Part shown: piece by piece, positions 19,381 to 29,940 of the stretch
Position numbering within the stretch: the first letter of the stretch is position 1
Layout of the letters: every line of letters starts with the position of its first letter
NCBI RefSeq assembly: GCF_014356525.2
Contig: NC_052507.1
Location: forward strand, 4,266,509 to 4,330,508
Direction: 5' to 3'
Length of the DNA stretch: 64,000 nt
DNA from: Nilaparvata lugens
Taxonomy: Eukaryota > Arthropoda > Insecta > Hemiptera > Delphacidae
The notes under the pieces: model-generated
The model's input: the letters and a program-made list of their open reading frames with translations, nothing else
Told to the model about the DNA's origin: nothing
Database searches by the model: none
Made by a program: the position numbers and the translations under genes

Positions 19381-20064
19381 ATGAGCCAATTACCAATTGT
19401 TAACTTTGATACCTTAATTACAAATAAAGAAAAGCCTACATTTTGTAAAAATGGGAATCTGCTACCTCACAATGCGCGAATGTTAATAATTTCTCCTAGT
19501 GCTGGAGGAAAAACAAATCTCTTATTTAATTTAGTATTTGCTGAAAATGGTTTAAAATTTAAGCACATTTACTTATTTAGTAAAAGTTTATATCAACCAA
19601 AATATGTCTTTTTAAAACAGGTATTTGCAGGTTTGAAAAATATCGGATTTCACATGAAAGATGATGTGAGTCAAATTCCCCATCCAAACCGAATCCCTGA
19701 ATATAGCTTGGTAATTTTTGATGACTTGCAACTGAGTAATGTGCCACAGATTAGAGAATATTTTACAATGGGTCGTCATCGTAATATTGATACTGCATAT
19801 TTAATTCAGAGTTATGGTGCCACACAGAAACATTTCACTAGAGATAACGCAAATATGATTATTATTTTTAAGATGGATTTATTGAGTCTCAAATTAATTC
19901 ACAGAGATCATGTTGGAGGAGATATGTCTTATAAAGATTTCAGTAAACTTTGTCATACAGTTTGGAATCGTAAACCGCATAACTTTCTTACAATTTTAAA
20001 AGAATGTACTATAAAGGAAGGAAAATATCGGGATTCACTGGACACGATACTTTCCCCTCAGTAG
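19381..20064 (+). CDS. ATP: A32-like (FtsK/HerA superfamily) genome-packaging ATPase
   Basis: I chose ATG 19381 (MSQLPIVNF), giving 228 residues, the usual size for Polinton ATPases; the frame is open further upstream but without conserved sequence. The Walker A motif is SPSAGGKTNL with Lys44, and the Walker B motif is LVIFDDL with Asp114-Asp115. A downstream YLIQSYG stretch fits a sensor-type region of this family. The enzyme would pump the element's DNA into capsids. The frame is intact. The next gene starts 22 bp after the stop, on the same strand. Confidence 0.9.
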   Translation: MSQLPIVNFDTLITNKEKPTFCKNGNLLPHNARMLIISPSAGGKTNLLFNLVFAENGLKFKHIYLFSKSLYQPKYVFLKQVFAGLKNIGFHMKDDVSQIPHPNRIPEYSLVIFDDLQLSNVPQIREYFTMGRHRNIDTAYLIQSYGATQKHFTRDNANMIIIFKMDLLSLKLIHRDHVGGDMSYKDFSKLCHTVWNRKPHNFLTILKECTIKEGKYRDSLDTILSPQ

Positions 20065-20085
20065 AGATTAATTCTTTGTACAGTC

Positions 20086-21029
20086 ATGTTGTCTAAAACA
20101 CATAAGAGTAGGAGGAGGAGGGGGAGGAAGAGGAGAGGAAATAGCTTAGTAAATAACAGGAAGGAGAATTTAATAGAAACGATTAAGACATTACGAAAGG
20201 TGATTAGTGACAAGCATAAAAGCCTTATTAATTTTGAAAAACGAACGGATGAATTCAATAGGAAATCTCTTTCGCCATTAATTGAACCTATAATTGAATT
20301 GGGAAAAACCAAATCTACATTACATTCTAATCATGATGTAAAAAAGGAAGAAGTAAAAGAGGAACAAGAGAGTATGGAAATTGATAATGAAGATGATGAT
20401 GATGAGTATGAAGATGAGGAAGAGGAGAGGAGGATGATGATGATGATGATGATGTTGGTGCTAGCAGAATCAATGATTTGTTGAGCAAATACCTAACAGT
20501 GTTTCATAAGGAAAAGTTGAATAATTCAATTACTTATGGAGTTTCATACAAAGATCAAAGTGAAAAGTATTATATCGGTGATATACAGGTAATATTTGAT
20601 AATGGATATATAGATGTTGATAAAGAAAGAATTCAATTAACTCGCGGATTACTCGAATTATTATTCAAAGCGAGACCAAACAGAAATCTTTATAATAATG
20701 ATGACCTTGACAAGTACAAACGTATCTTATTACTTACTGGTGTACATTTAGATCGAAGAGGCTATGTTAAACGTAATCATGGAATTAAATCGCAATTGAT
20801 TCAGAAATTATTTCCCAGTAAAAAACTTGTTAAAAAGAAGGGACAAGGTTTGTTGAATTTTGCAAAAAATATTTCTCATGAAAGAAATTACCAATACTTT
20901 GATAGTTTTGATGAACTAGTGGAAAGATTAAATTTACTCTATTCCTCAAAAGCTTCTGGGAATTCTGCTCATGATGTTGAGATTTCATCTATACTAGAAG
21001 AGCTCAGAGAAGCAAAACTAATTATTTAG
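20086..21029 (+). pseudogene. Conserved Polinton protein (DUF8207-like), frameshifted in a GAT repeat
   Basis: The first part, from ATG 20086, is basic (SRRRRGRKRRGN), then helical, then a Glu/Asp-rich tract. The frame slips at the GGATGATGAT repeat (about 20425-20450) into Met codons and stops at 20484. The second part (about 20450-21029, another frame) contains ITYGVSYKDQSEKYYIGDI and a GLLELLFKARPN stretch, then YKRILLLTGVHL. These match what I recall of proteins annotated DUF8207 in hemipteran genomes and Polintons. Together they span about 310 codons. Function is unknown; the acidic and basic regions suggest nucleic acid or chromatin contact. The slip could be mutation, assembly error or, less likely, programmed frameshifting. 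Confidence 0.75.
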
Positions 21030-21036
21030 TGTCACG

Positions 21037-21987
21037 ATGACCTTGCATCGATTCGGACGGATTGAAACACCTACTGCTACCGCTTCAACTGCTGAGGTTT
21101 CCTGTAATATTGATGTCATAACACAGACTATAATTGATTCAATAAATCAGCAGGGAATCAGTGAAGCTGTTAAAAGTTCATTACAGACTTTTAGTGCAAA
21201 TATTGATAAAGTTATCATAGAGAGAACACAAACTCTACAGAGTGCATTAGGAGAAGTGAAAAATTTATCAGATACCTTTTCAACCCAGTTGGTTAGTATT
21301 GACAAAAATAAGGTTGATAAATCTTATTTGGACGAAAAATTGAAAGCCATTTCTGATAAAATTAAAAATTTAGAGATCTTGGACAGAAACTATCTTAACA
21401 CTAAACTGAAACAGCTTAGTACAGAAATTTTTACTAAAGTAAATGAAACACAACCGTCAGTAATTGATAATAAATATTTAGATACTGTTTTGGAGAAATT
21501 GACTAGTAAAAATATAACTAAGGAAGAATTTGAAAAAAGATTATCTGGAATGGCAGACGCAATAAAAGCTACTATTTTTGATGGGATTAAACAATTCGTT
21601 ACAAAGGATGCTGTTAATGGTCTGATTAAACAAATTACTGAGCAATATGCACAAAAAACTGATTTAAAAGATTTTATTAAGAAAGATGAATTGGATCTTG
21701 CTGTTAAAAAGGTTAATGATGAACTAACAACCTTGATTACAAATTCTGAAAAAGATACTGTGATGAGACTGCAATGTTCACCCGCTTTTATAGATTATTT
21801 AAAATTATTCATTCACAAAATGGCCTACGATATTGTAAGGAATTACGCAAAAGTTAGTTTTAATATGAATTGGATAGAAGCTAAACAACATAATTTGACT
21901 GAGGAACAGGTGGGAGATTTGATTACATCGAAAATGGGTCTTGGTCAATATGCTGGGTTTGTATTAGCCCCAAAAGAAAATCTATAA
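21037..21987 (+). CDS. Coiled-coil protein, candidate structural or fibre protein (316 aa)
   Basis: ATG 21037 lies 7 bp after the previous stop. The N-terminus has a Thr/Ala-rich stretch (TPTATASTAEVS). Residues 30-240 are mostly predicted coiled coil with repeated K..YLD.KL and LDRNYLNTKL patterns. The last about 70 residues look globular (SPAFIDYLKLFIHKMAYDIV, MNWIEAKQHNLTEEQ). This architecture, a long coiled-coil shaft and a compact end, recalls viral fibre or tail-like proteins, and some Polintons are reported to encode such proteins, but I do not recognise the family. The frame is intact. Confidence 0.6.
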   Translation: MTLHRFGRIETPTATASTAEVSCNIDVITQTIIDSINQQGISEAVKSSLQTFSANIDKVIIERTQTLQSALGEVKNLSDTFSTQLVSIDKNKVDKSYLDEKLKAISDKIKNLEILDRNYLNTKLKQLSTEIFTKVNETQPSVIDNKYLDTVLEKLTSKNITKEEFEKRLSGMADAIKATIFDGIKQFVTKDAVNGLIKQITEQYAQKTDLKDFIKKDELDLAVKKVNDELTTLITNSEKDTVMRLQCSPAFIDYLKLFIHKMAYDIVRNYAKVSFNMNWIEAKQHNLTEEQVGDLITSKMGLGQYAGFVLAPKENL

Positions 21988-22094
21988 CGAGTGGTAAGCA
22001 TTGCTGGACATCACATTAGATAAGGAAAGTATAGCACGCGTCGAATTGCAGCAACAGAAGGTGTCATTTGCTTTGAAACGTTCGAACTGATAAG

Positions 22095-22400
22095 ATGAGT
22101 GCTTATTTCGATTGCACAAGCTTTAATGAATTTTCAATTGATGCAGACCCACAAGCAAATTGGGGTTTTGACCATTTGGCTTACGATTGGTATACTGTAA
22201 CCAATGTCACATTTCCTGATAGTGGTGAAATTTGCATACACATAATTGATAGTGAAGGAGACTTTAAAGAGGTTATCAACTTGCCCAATGAGTATTCTCT
22301 AGTCTTAAACAAGCATAAACTTAAAAGTTTTCTTTCACGCTCGTGGGAACTTAATGTCAGTGGAAATCGAATTTTCCTAAGAGAACTGCACCGATATTGA
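22095..22400 (+). CDS. Unknown small protein next to the right TIR (101 aa)
   Basis: ATG 22095 gives 101 residues with an acidic, aromatic N-terminal half (WGFDHLAYDWYTVTNV) and beta-strand-like segments (GEICIHIIDSEG, SGNRIFLRELHRY). The stop at 22400 lies 7 bp before the inner TIR edge. A compact beta-rich fold is suggested. No family recognised. Being intact beside the TIR supports a real accessory gene. Confidence 0.5.
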   Translation: MSAYFDCTSFNEFSIDADPQANWGFDHLAYDWYTVTNVTFPDSGEICIHIIDSEGDFKEVINLPNEYSLVLNKHKLKSFLSRSWELNVSGNRIFLRELHRY

Positions 22401-22406
22401 TGATGT

Positions 22407-23149
22407 TGATACCCCAAGTGATATAGGTCTGAGAATATCTATAGCCATTTTTGGAATGCTTGTTCGTACTAAATTTACTATAGATATTCTCGGAGAGCAC
22501 ACTTAAAAAGCAACGCCTGCAGGTTTGTACAGCACATAGAAAATTTGTGAAATTTTTCTTAACTGTCGGGTGGAAAGCAAACCGGATTCACTTTAATTTG
22601 ACAGTAGAAATATGGATTCACTTTAATTTGACAGTAGAAAGATGGATTCACTTTAATTTGACAGTAGAAATATGGATTCACTTTAATCTGTCAGTAGAAA
22701 AGGGAAAAAGGGAAATTATTTTTTCCCTCACTGTCTCTCTTCCTCCCCCTCGTCCTCACTGGGAGAGGGGTGAGGGAGAGGGAGAGGGAGAGGGGGAGGA
22801 GAGGGGGAGGAAAGGGGGAGGAGAGGGGGAGGAAAGGGGGAGGAGAGGGGGAGGAAAGGGGGAGGAGAGGGGGAGGAAAGGGGGAGGAGAGGGGGAGGAA
22901 AGGGGGAGGAGAGGGGGAGGAAAGGGGGAGGAGAGGGGGAGGAAAGGGGGAGGAGAGGGGGAGGAAAGGGGGAGGAGAGGGGGAGGAAAGGGGGAGGAGA
23001 GGGGGAGGAAAGGGGGAGGAGAGGGGGAGGAAAGGGGGAGGAGAGGGGGAGTTTGCGCATGCGCAGAGGGGGAGGGGGAGGGGGAGGGGGATTTGCGCAA
23101 AATTTTTTCCTTATTTCTCGCGGATTGCGCAAAAATTCTTAGCAGTACT
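22407..23149. repeat. Right terminal inverted repeat of the Polinton
   Basis: From the inner edge TGATACCCCAAGTG (22407-22420) it mirrors the left arm through 30-bp units (22582-22701), the junction with CCCTCACTGTCTCTCTTCC and the purine-rich array. It then continues into a unique tip containing three TTGCGCA strings (23053, 23093, 23125) and ends in AGTACT. The exact outer limit is estimated. Confidence 0.88.
22765..23090. repeat. Purine-rich tandem array of right TIR
   Basis: Alternating GGGGGAGGAGA and GGGGGAGGAAA blocks with a combined period of about 24 bp, roughly ten copies. The strand bias is extreme: guanine and adenine only for over 230 bases. It is interrupted at 23051-23065 by a palindromic TGCGCATGCGCA. 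Confidence 0.95.
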
Positions 23150-23530
23150 GTCTAATTAAGCTACTGAACAATTGATCCCTTTTCGTATCAGACTCGAGCG
23201 GCCGTGGCAGTTATCTATTACGAGCCAGCGGGCGCGAGCGTGATTCGTTCCCAGATAATGTAGGATTTGTTCTGGAAATTTTACAGATATGGGACTTGTG
23301 GCAGTTGATATAGCTTATCAATGACTATTTTAGGTATAAATTTGATCAAAATCGTTGGAGCTGTTTTCGAGAAAATCGTGAAAACCCTGTTTTTGACAAC
23401 ATTTTCGCCATTTTAGCCGCCATCTTGAATCGCATTTGATTGCGAGTGTTCGTGTCGGATCCTTCAATTGTAAGGACCCTACGTTCCAAATTTCAATTCA
23501 TTCCGTTAATTGGGAGATGAGATATCGTGT
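23150..23530. other. Right flank of the Polinton, no gene seen
   Basis: The flank includes a GC-richer stretch (23190-23250) and then a segment (GCTGTTTTCGAGAAAATCG and following) that I recall as part of a dispersed hemipteran repeat leading into a CA microsatellite. No ORF of note. Confidence 0.4.
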
Positions 23531-23549
23531 ACACAGACGCACATTCACT

Positions 23550-23690
<141 letters not shown>

Positions 23691-24107
23691 AAAAACTACT
23701 TTTTTGGACTCAGGGGACCTTGACACGTATAGAAATTTAGAAATTGGGGTACCTTAATTGTTTTCGGAAAGCAATACTTTCCTTACCTATGGTAATAGGG
23801 CAAGGAAAGTAAAAACATCATCTGTTTGTCCGTTTGACATTATCTGTTTAATGTAATAGAATTATATGGACGTGAAAAAATCGAGCTTCCAAAGATTGAT
23901 GTGTGTGTAACTAGCCTTATGTAACTGCCGAATGAGACGCACTTCCACCAAGATTTATAGAAATTTTGTATACTCCAAAAGTGTAGCCTACTACAGAGAT
24001 AGTAATTCAAATTAATATAGTAATCAAGCTAATAAAATTCAGATTTCAGTTCACTGTCATCAGATTCTTGATGTTCAAGATGGGAATTGACGCCGGTCAA
24101 GAAATCG

Positions 24108-24947
24108 TGAGTTGAATTGGAAGAAGCATGTCACATATTTGAAATGCAAATTGATCAAATATATAAGAATATTCTACATGCTGCGTACAGTTTGTTATCC
24201 GAAACTATTAAGATCCCTGTATTTCGCATTGGTGAATTCGAGAATGGAATATGGCTTAGAAGTCTGGGGAGGCACATACGTTACTACTTTGAACCCAATA
24301 ATTGTCCTACAAAAATATTTTATAAGAATTATTACATTTAAAAAAAGATTTGAGCACACGTTACAACTTTTTAGAAACCTAAATATTTTGTCAATCAGGA
24401 ATTTATTCATTCACAAAACATTGAAAATATTCTTTGATGGGAGTGGAGAGAGAAGAATTTGTGATTTTAAAGAGTTTCTCGAAACAGATCAAATGTCGTT
24501 GTACCTAAGCCTAATCTTACAATAATCAGAAAATTCTATCTTTTTTTAGCACCAACATTCTTCAATCACCTACTGATTGATATCAAAGATTGTCAGGTGA
24601 AAAATATCTTTTTGAAAAAAACCCGTAAGCATCTTTTAATGGAGGACGACATTAACAGATATTTTAATATTGTAGTATAATTGAATTGTAACCTTGTTAT
24701 TATATAAAGATAAGGAAGCTTATTCTAGATATTATAGTACAATAGTTAAGAGGTTTCACTGAAAATCAAATTGTTATTAGTTTTTAAGGCCGGCTGATGT
24801 TTTATTCTCGAGAGTTGTGTGTATATATTTAAAAATTATGTTTCCCAAACAGGTTTTTACCTTTGGGCTTTATTGTTTTGAAGGATATTCATATATATTT
24901 TTTTTCGTAAAATTGTATTGACAATAAAGAAGTTTCAAATCAAATCA
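24108..24947 (+). mobile_element. 5'-truncated non-LTR retrotransposon (LINE 3' end)
   Basis: Frame 24112-24525 encodes the end of a reverse transcriptase with the typical LNWKKH-like opening (NWKKHVTYLK), LLRSLYFALVNSRMEYGLEV and LQKYFIRIITF. After the stop comes an AT-rich 3' UTR with AATAAAG and short CAAAT repeats at the end. The equivalent point in the paired repeat (about 61172) has no insertion, which defines both edges. The 5' truncation is typical of target-primed reverse transcription. Confidence 0.85.
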
Positions 24948-25001
24948 GAAAATTGAAAATTTCCAGTCCACAAAAAACTCTATTCACGATATATGACATA
25001 A

Positions 25002-25819
25002 TTAACCGAGCGAAGTGAGGTCTAAGATTCATGTCGACGGTTTGGCATTTTTCTCTTAATGTTTGAATGTTTGAATGTTTAAATGTTTATATGTTGCGCA
25101 TTTACGGCGAAACACGGTAATAGATTTTCATGAAATTTGACAGGTATGTTTTAATTGCGCGTCGACGTATATACAAGGTTTTTGAAAATTTTGCATTTCG
25201 AGGATAATATTAAAGGGAAAAGGAGCCTCCTTCATACGTCAATATTAGAGTAAAAATCAGACCATAGAATTATTCATCATAAATCAGCTGACAAGTGATT
25301 ACACAGATGTGTGGAGAGCCAGTCTATTACTGTATTTCCATAAGGTCTATAGATTCAATCAGGTATTTATGGATGAGAATACTGCGTGTGGTCTACTGTT
25401 CACTAGTATAGATATACTACTAGTTCTGTGATCAGTAGACCTCACGCAGTATTCTTATCCACAAGTACCTGATTGAATCTATAGACCTTATGGAAATACA
25501 GTAATAGACTGGCTTCTCCACACATCAGTGTAATCATTTGTCAGCTGATTTATGATTAATAATTCTATATTCTGATTTTTACTCCAATATTTGCGCATGA
25601 AGGAGGCTCCTTTCCCCTTTTATATTATACTTGAAATGCCAAATTTCCAAAAACCTTGTATATACGTCGACGCGCAATTAAAAAAGGAACATACCTGTCA
25701 AATTTCATGAAAATCTATTACCGCGTTTCGCCGTCAATGCGCAACATATAAACATTTAAACATTAAGAGAAATGCCAAACCGTCGACTTGAATCTTGGAC
25801 CTCACTTCGCTCGGTCAAT
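25002..25819. mobile_element. Foldback element with long inverted arms
   Basis: The arms start at ACCGAGCGAAGTGAGGTC and its complement and meet near 25415. Each is about 400 bp and they are mostly complementary, so the strand would fold into one long hairpin. No ORF. Related full or half copies lie at 61231-62246, 44831-45110 and 35895-35970. Confidence 0.9.
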
Positions 25820-26225
25820 AAGAACGAGGAAATCTTGGATAAGAGAACAGCTCTCTGCTGGCTAGTAATATATAGATAATGGATAGCGAGGCACTTAGCC
25901 TATATACGGGCGCTTGGAATGGATATAGATATAAGGATATAGATGGAAAGGAAAACATATGGGATATAAATAGATATACAGTGGCCAGACATCATCCTTC
26001 ATCAATAACCAGGCTATCATATTCAGTGCTGTCACTTACACGGTCCACTGGTATTTCATAATATCGAAGATTCTGTCGATAGAGTGAGCTACTGATTGTT
26101 CTTGGATATTAAAAAATGGTCTCCAACCCCTTTTTCACATTCCTGCCATTGAGTTAGCTTCGCTTTTTGCCGTCGGTCTATATTATTCTCAATGGAGAGC
26201 ACTCTTGGTCCTCTCTCTTCAAACT

Positions 26226-26500
26226 GTCAGAATTCCTAATTGTATAACAATAGAGCTTCCCATTTAAATAATACTGACAGTTGTAAGGTGATTTCAATCT
26301 GGTTAGATCCACTTTAATTTGTCAGTATTCATAATCGTATAACAACAGTGATTCTCATCCAAATAATACTGACAGCTAAAAAGGTGATTTCAATCTGGTT
26401 AGATCCACTTTAATGTGTCACTGTTCCTAATTGTATAACAACAGAGCTTGCTATTCGAATAATGCTGACAATCTGTAGTAGATACACACTTAATCAACTC
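26226..26500. repeat. Three 95-bp units with CACTTTAAT...TGTCAG motif
   Basis: Units start near 26226, 26321 and 26416. Each has AATAATACTGACAG and TTAGATCCACTTTAAT. The motif resembles the 30-bp units of the Polinton TIRs. The paired array is 62659-62910. Confidence 0.85.
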
Positions 26501-26512
26501 AACTACTAGCTT

Positions 26513-26632
26513 CCTATAGTGAGGTCCACGTTATAATGGCAATGGAGAAAGATAGAAGAGCAGCGTTGCCGATCCTCTGTGTTGTCAATGCTGCCTTCTA
26601 AAGACGGTAGCTGATACAGGTTTATTGATGTA
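26513..26632. mobile_element. MITE fragment (TATAGTGAGGTCCACG family)
   Basis: One end of the family (TATAGTGAGGTCCACGTTAT, then GTTGCCGATCCTCTG and GGTAGCTGATACAGG) without its partner end. Confidence 0.7.
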
Positions 26633-26910
26633 AAATATTAACTTTAGAATTTAATTTATTTTTATTTTATTTGAATATTAAATCTAGATAACACTTAGTC
26701 CGAAATAGGTTCAGACTTGTAGTTCTTCAATTCACAAAATTTTCAGTCCTCAAGTACCTATTTCCACAAAGTAGATTTTCAAATTTAGATGCTTCAAAAC
26801 TCAATATAAAAGGAATAATATTTCACAGATGGATATTACAGAGATATTGCAATCATTCAAATGCTTTGCAAAATGCAAAGTATAAGCAATAGTGCTTCAA
26901 TCAAAATGAA

Positions 26911-26914
26911 TTAA

Positions 26915-26946
<32 letters not shown>

Positions 26947-26956
26947 TATTATTATT
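26911..26956. repeat. (ATT)n microsatellite
   Basis: About 14 ATT units. The matching position in the paired repeat (63348-63370) is shorter. Confidence 0.95.
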
Positions 26957-27000
26957 AGTCGTAGAGCTCCCGAAGTGGAAGACGCTGAGTAAAATCATGA

Positions 27001-27700
27001 TCATCGATTTTTATTAGACTTGGCGGTTTTCTTGTTCGCCCACCAGCTTACCATTCTCTGAGAAAATGCAGCTTTTCTTTCTTCACTCCATCTTGTGCCA
27101 ACTCTTGGTGCTTTTATCTCTGGAAAAATTTCCCATTTGTTCACTTTTGTTTTGAAATTATTTCTATTTTCAATTTCATCATCAGTAATTCCTGCCAAAA
27201 CTAGATCTTTCTTAACATTCCTAATCCATTCTCCTCCATAGGCAAGCGAAGCTACATATTTTACTATTTTCTTTGTGATTGTCGTGTGATTGTTATGGTC
27301 GGGGAGCCTCATGATATGACCATAGAATTCTAGACGTCTTTTTCTCATGTCTGTTACAATATTTGAATGTTGCTCAACTGTGCTATTTTTCTGTAATCTA
27401 TAACCATTCTCAGTTAATCTTGGACCTAGAATTTTTCTAATTATTTTCCTTTCTTCTTTCTTCAAATTTTCTAGATCAGCTTTCCTGTTGATATTTAGGG
27501 TCTCACTGGCATATAGCATTGATGGCTATTTTTATATTATAATGTCTAATTTTAGTGTGAAGAGACAAGCATTTTTTATTGTAAATGGATTGCACCAGCC
27601 CTAGGCCTTTACGAGCTTTCTTTATTCTATCCTGCTGTGATAATCTCTCCGAAATAACCTCTCCTAAATATTCAAAACCTGGAACCCTGTTGATTGTTCC
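27001..27700 (-). pseudogene. Non-LTR retrotransposon reverse transcriptase C-terminus, broken
   Basis: Frame 27519-27001 shows the post-RT tail common in LINEs (LYASETL, EERKIIRKILGPR, RRLEFYGHIMRLPD). Upstream on the same strand another frame, 27700 to about 27525, continues the homology (VPGFEYLGEVIS, LGLVQSIYNKKCLSL). A frameshift near 27520 separates them. The upstream RT core is missing, so this is a 5'-truncated remnant. Confidence 0.8.
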
Positions 27701-27769
27701 ATATTTAGTTTGTAGTCTTTAGTTAATAATATTATTATTTAACGAAAATTCAAATCAAATGCTGTGATT

Positions 27770-28859
27770 TCCATCCAGCTGTTTACCCTGTTGTTAATAT
27801 TTGCAGTAGCAGAAGTCTTCGGGGTAAATTAAAGCGTTTAATTTGGATTCTTGTCTAATAGTAATATTAGAAATATATCACTTTATTATAACTAAAATAG
27901 GAGATTTTCACATATTAACAATATAATTTCGAGGAACTACCAAAAAACAAACTTAATTTTGAATAATATTAATATCTCTCAGAAAAATCCCATGGTAACC
28001 ACATCATGAAATCAAAATTTTGTAAAGTAGGGTCCTGGTAATTTCAGCTCCGTTGTATAGCAAGAGCTTGAAGCAAAATTTTGTGAGCAGCTAACTGAAT
28101 TATGAATTGCGGTAAGTCCAAGAAACACTGAAGACAAAGAAGGGAGGCTGGAGTTGAAGTGAGAGAATTAAACAGAAATTTGAAGAGAGAGTGAAGAGGA
28201 GAGACTTGAGCCCCGAAGTAACAACAACTTTTCATGGTCCGTCAAACGCAATAAAAGCTGTTAATCGAGCTGGGACCAACTCATCCATGAAACCAGAAAG
28301 CATCTTTTGAACTTGAAATAATATTCACTCCAGTCTTTACTTTGCTTACAGCTATTTCATGCAACACCCTGATTCCCACGAACTGTTTATATTATAACGC
28401 TCAGAAAACTGGGTCTCAGATACTGAAATCACTTGGGCTGAGATTGGAGTGAACCCTTCTCAAGATTCTGAGATTCGAGTAGACCCTTCTCGAAAATTTA
28501 CTACTTGATGATGCTCGAATCTTATACCAAGGTTTGCTACTGTATACCATCAGGTTAGAGGAAATCTTACCACTCAAAATTACTCTACCTGCATCTCACA
28601 CCGTAAGACTTGTATCTCAAAGCTTGAAGCTGTTATTGCTTGGTTTACATCTGCTTGATGGGACTAGAAGCTTGAAGCTGTAAGCTGTTATAGCTTGAAG
28701 TGTTCGGTTTATAGTGGCCCATCTGGGAAAATGAGGCACTTGGTAAAGTTTGAGAACATCTTCTAAGAACTTTAAACTGTCTTAGAAAGACTTCGTAGTC
28801 ATGGATCTTTCTACTATGTACTTCTTATAATCACTGTAGTTCTCATTAGGTTGAGGTAA
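27770..28859. other. Gene-free AT-rich stretch
   Basis: No coding signal. Short duplicated phrases occur (TGAGATTCGAGTAGACCC, AGCTTGAAGCTGT) around 28460-28700. Confidence 0.5.
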
Positions 28860-29895
28860 TCTATATATTATATAAAAGCGAAATTGCACTCACTCACTCA
28901 CTCACTCGCAGAACTAAAAATCTACCAGACCAAAATCGTTCAAATTAAGTAGGTATGTTCAGTTGGCCCTTTAGAGGCGCACTAAGATCGGATTTGGAAG
29001 AGCTTCCAAAGATATGCCCGAAATCTGCGTTTTCCCAGTAATTTTTAGCGTTTTCACCGCTTTATCGAGAACAAATTGACAGAAAATGTTTAAATTCAGT
29101 ACAGAAGCTCAGCCAGAGTGTAATAATGTTGTGTTAGAAGGAATTTGCAATAACGTCAAAAATACGCGTTTTTCCAGCGTTTTCTCAGATTTATCGAGAA
29201 CAAATGAACAGAAATTGTTCAAATTTAGTACAAAAGCTGAGCTAGGGTGTAATAATGTTGTGTTGGAAGGAATTTGAAATAACGCCTAAGATACGCCTGA
29301 AATATGCGTTTTCCAGCGTTTTTTCACGCTTTCTCAGCTTTATCGAGAACAAATGAACAAAAAATGTTCAAATTCACTACAGAAGTTCAGCTGGGGTGTA
29401 ATAATGTGTTAGGGGAAATTTGAAATAACGCCAAAGATAATCCCAAAATATGAGTTTTTCTAGCGTTTTTTAGCGTTTTCACCGCTTTATCGAGAACAAA
29501 TGAACAGAAAATGTTCAAATTTAGTACAGAAGCTCAGATTGGGTGTAATAATGTTGTGTTAGAAGGAATCTGGGATAACGCCAAAGATACTCCCAAAATA
29601 TGCGTTTTTCAGCGTTTTCACAGCTTTATCGAGAACAAATGAACAGATAATGTTCAAATTCAGTACAGAATCTCAGCTAGGGTGTAATAATGTTGTGTTA
29701 GAAGGAATCTGGAATAACGCCAAAGATACACCCAAAATTAGCGTGTTTCCAACGTTTTTCTCAGATTTCCTGCGTGGTTTCCAGGCGAGCGAAGCGAGCC
29801 CACTGATCTCATTTTTGGACAATCCAGTCGGGGGTCCAGGGGGCGAAGCCCCCAGGCTAGACAGATATGGCGAGCGAAGCGAGTCTGACGACTAG
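28860..29895 (+). mobile_element. Non-autonomous Helitron
   Basis: It starts TCTATATATTATATAAAAGC and ends with a GC-rich hairpin (GGGGGCGAAGCCCCC), then GGCGAGCGAAGCGAG and a terminal CTAG, lying between host A and T, as Helitrons do. Internally about five degenerate units of 130-149 bp carry TTTATCGAGAACAAAT (29061, 29191, 29340, 29482, 29626). Short open frames inside are by-products of these units. It has no Rep/helicase gene. Confidence 0.88.
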
Positions 29896-29940
29896 TGGGA
29901 GATATAAGAAATTACAATGTACTGAACATTGGTAATCTAC

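Larger units (their letters stand above)
1..23149. mobile_element. Polinton/Maverick (adintovirus-like) element, left tip outside window
   Basis: The stretch carries the hallmark Polinton set: protein-primed family B DNA polymerase, retroviral-type DDE integrase, A32-like ATPase, adenain-like protease, major and minor jelly-roll capsid proteins and a PLA2-like protein. Long inverted repeats lie at both sides. Polintons self-synthesise their DNA and are regarded as integrated virus-like elements. The right end is placed at 23149 because Polintons usually end in CT and the unique TIR sequence stops near there. The six bases that follow (GTCTAA) would be the target duplication, but this cannot be confirmed because the left end is not in the window. 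Several core genes are broken as assembled, so this copy is probably not autonomous unless the frameshifts are assembly errors. Confidence 0.93.

Noticed and set aside
20086..21029. Treating the two frames as two separate genes
   Set aside because: The second lacks a plausible start, the acidic tract continues from one frame to the other at a GAT repeat, and the combined order fits one conserved protein.
22547..23159. Long Gly/Arg/Glu-rich and Pro/Ser-rich frames across the right TIR
   Set aside because: They are translations of the purine-rich tandem array in several frames and have no non-repetitive conserved part.
29086..29895. Frames with repeated FKFST..CNNVVLEGI text
   Set aside because: They follow the Helitron internal repeat units and are not preserved in frame across units.
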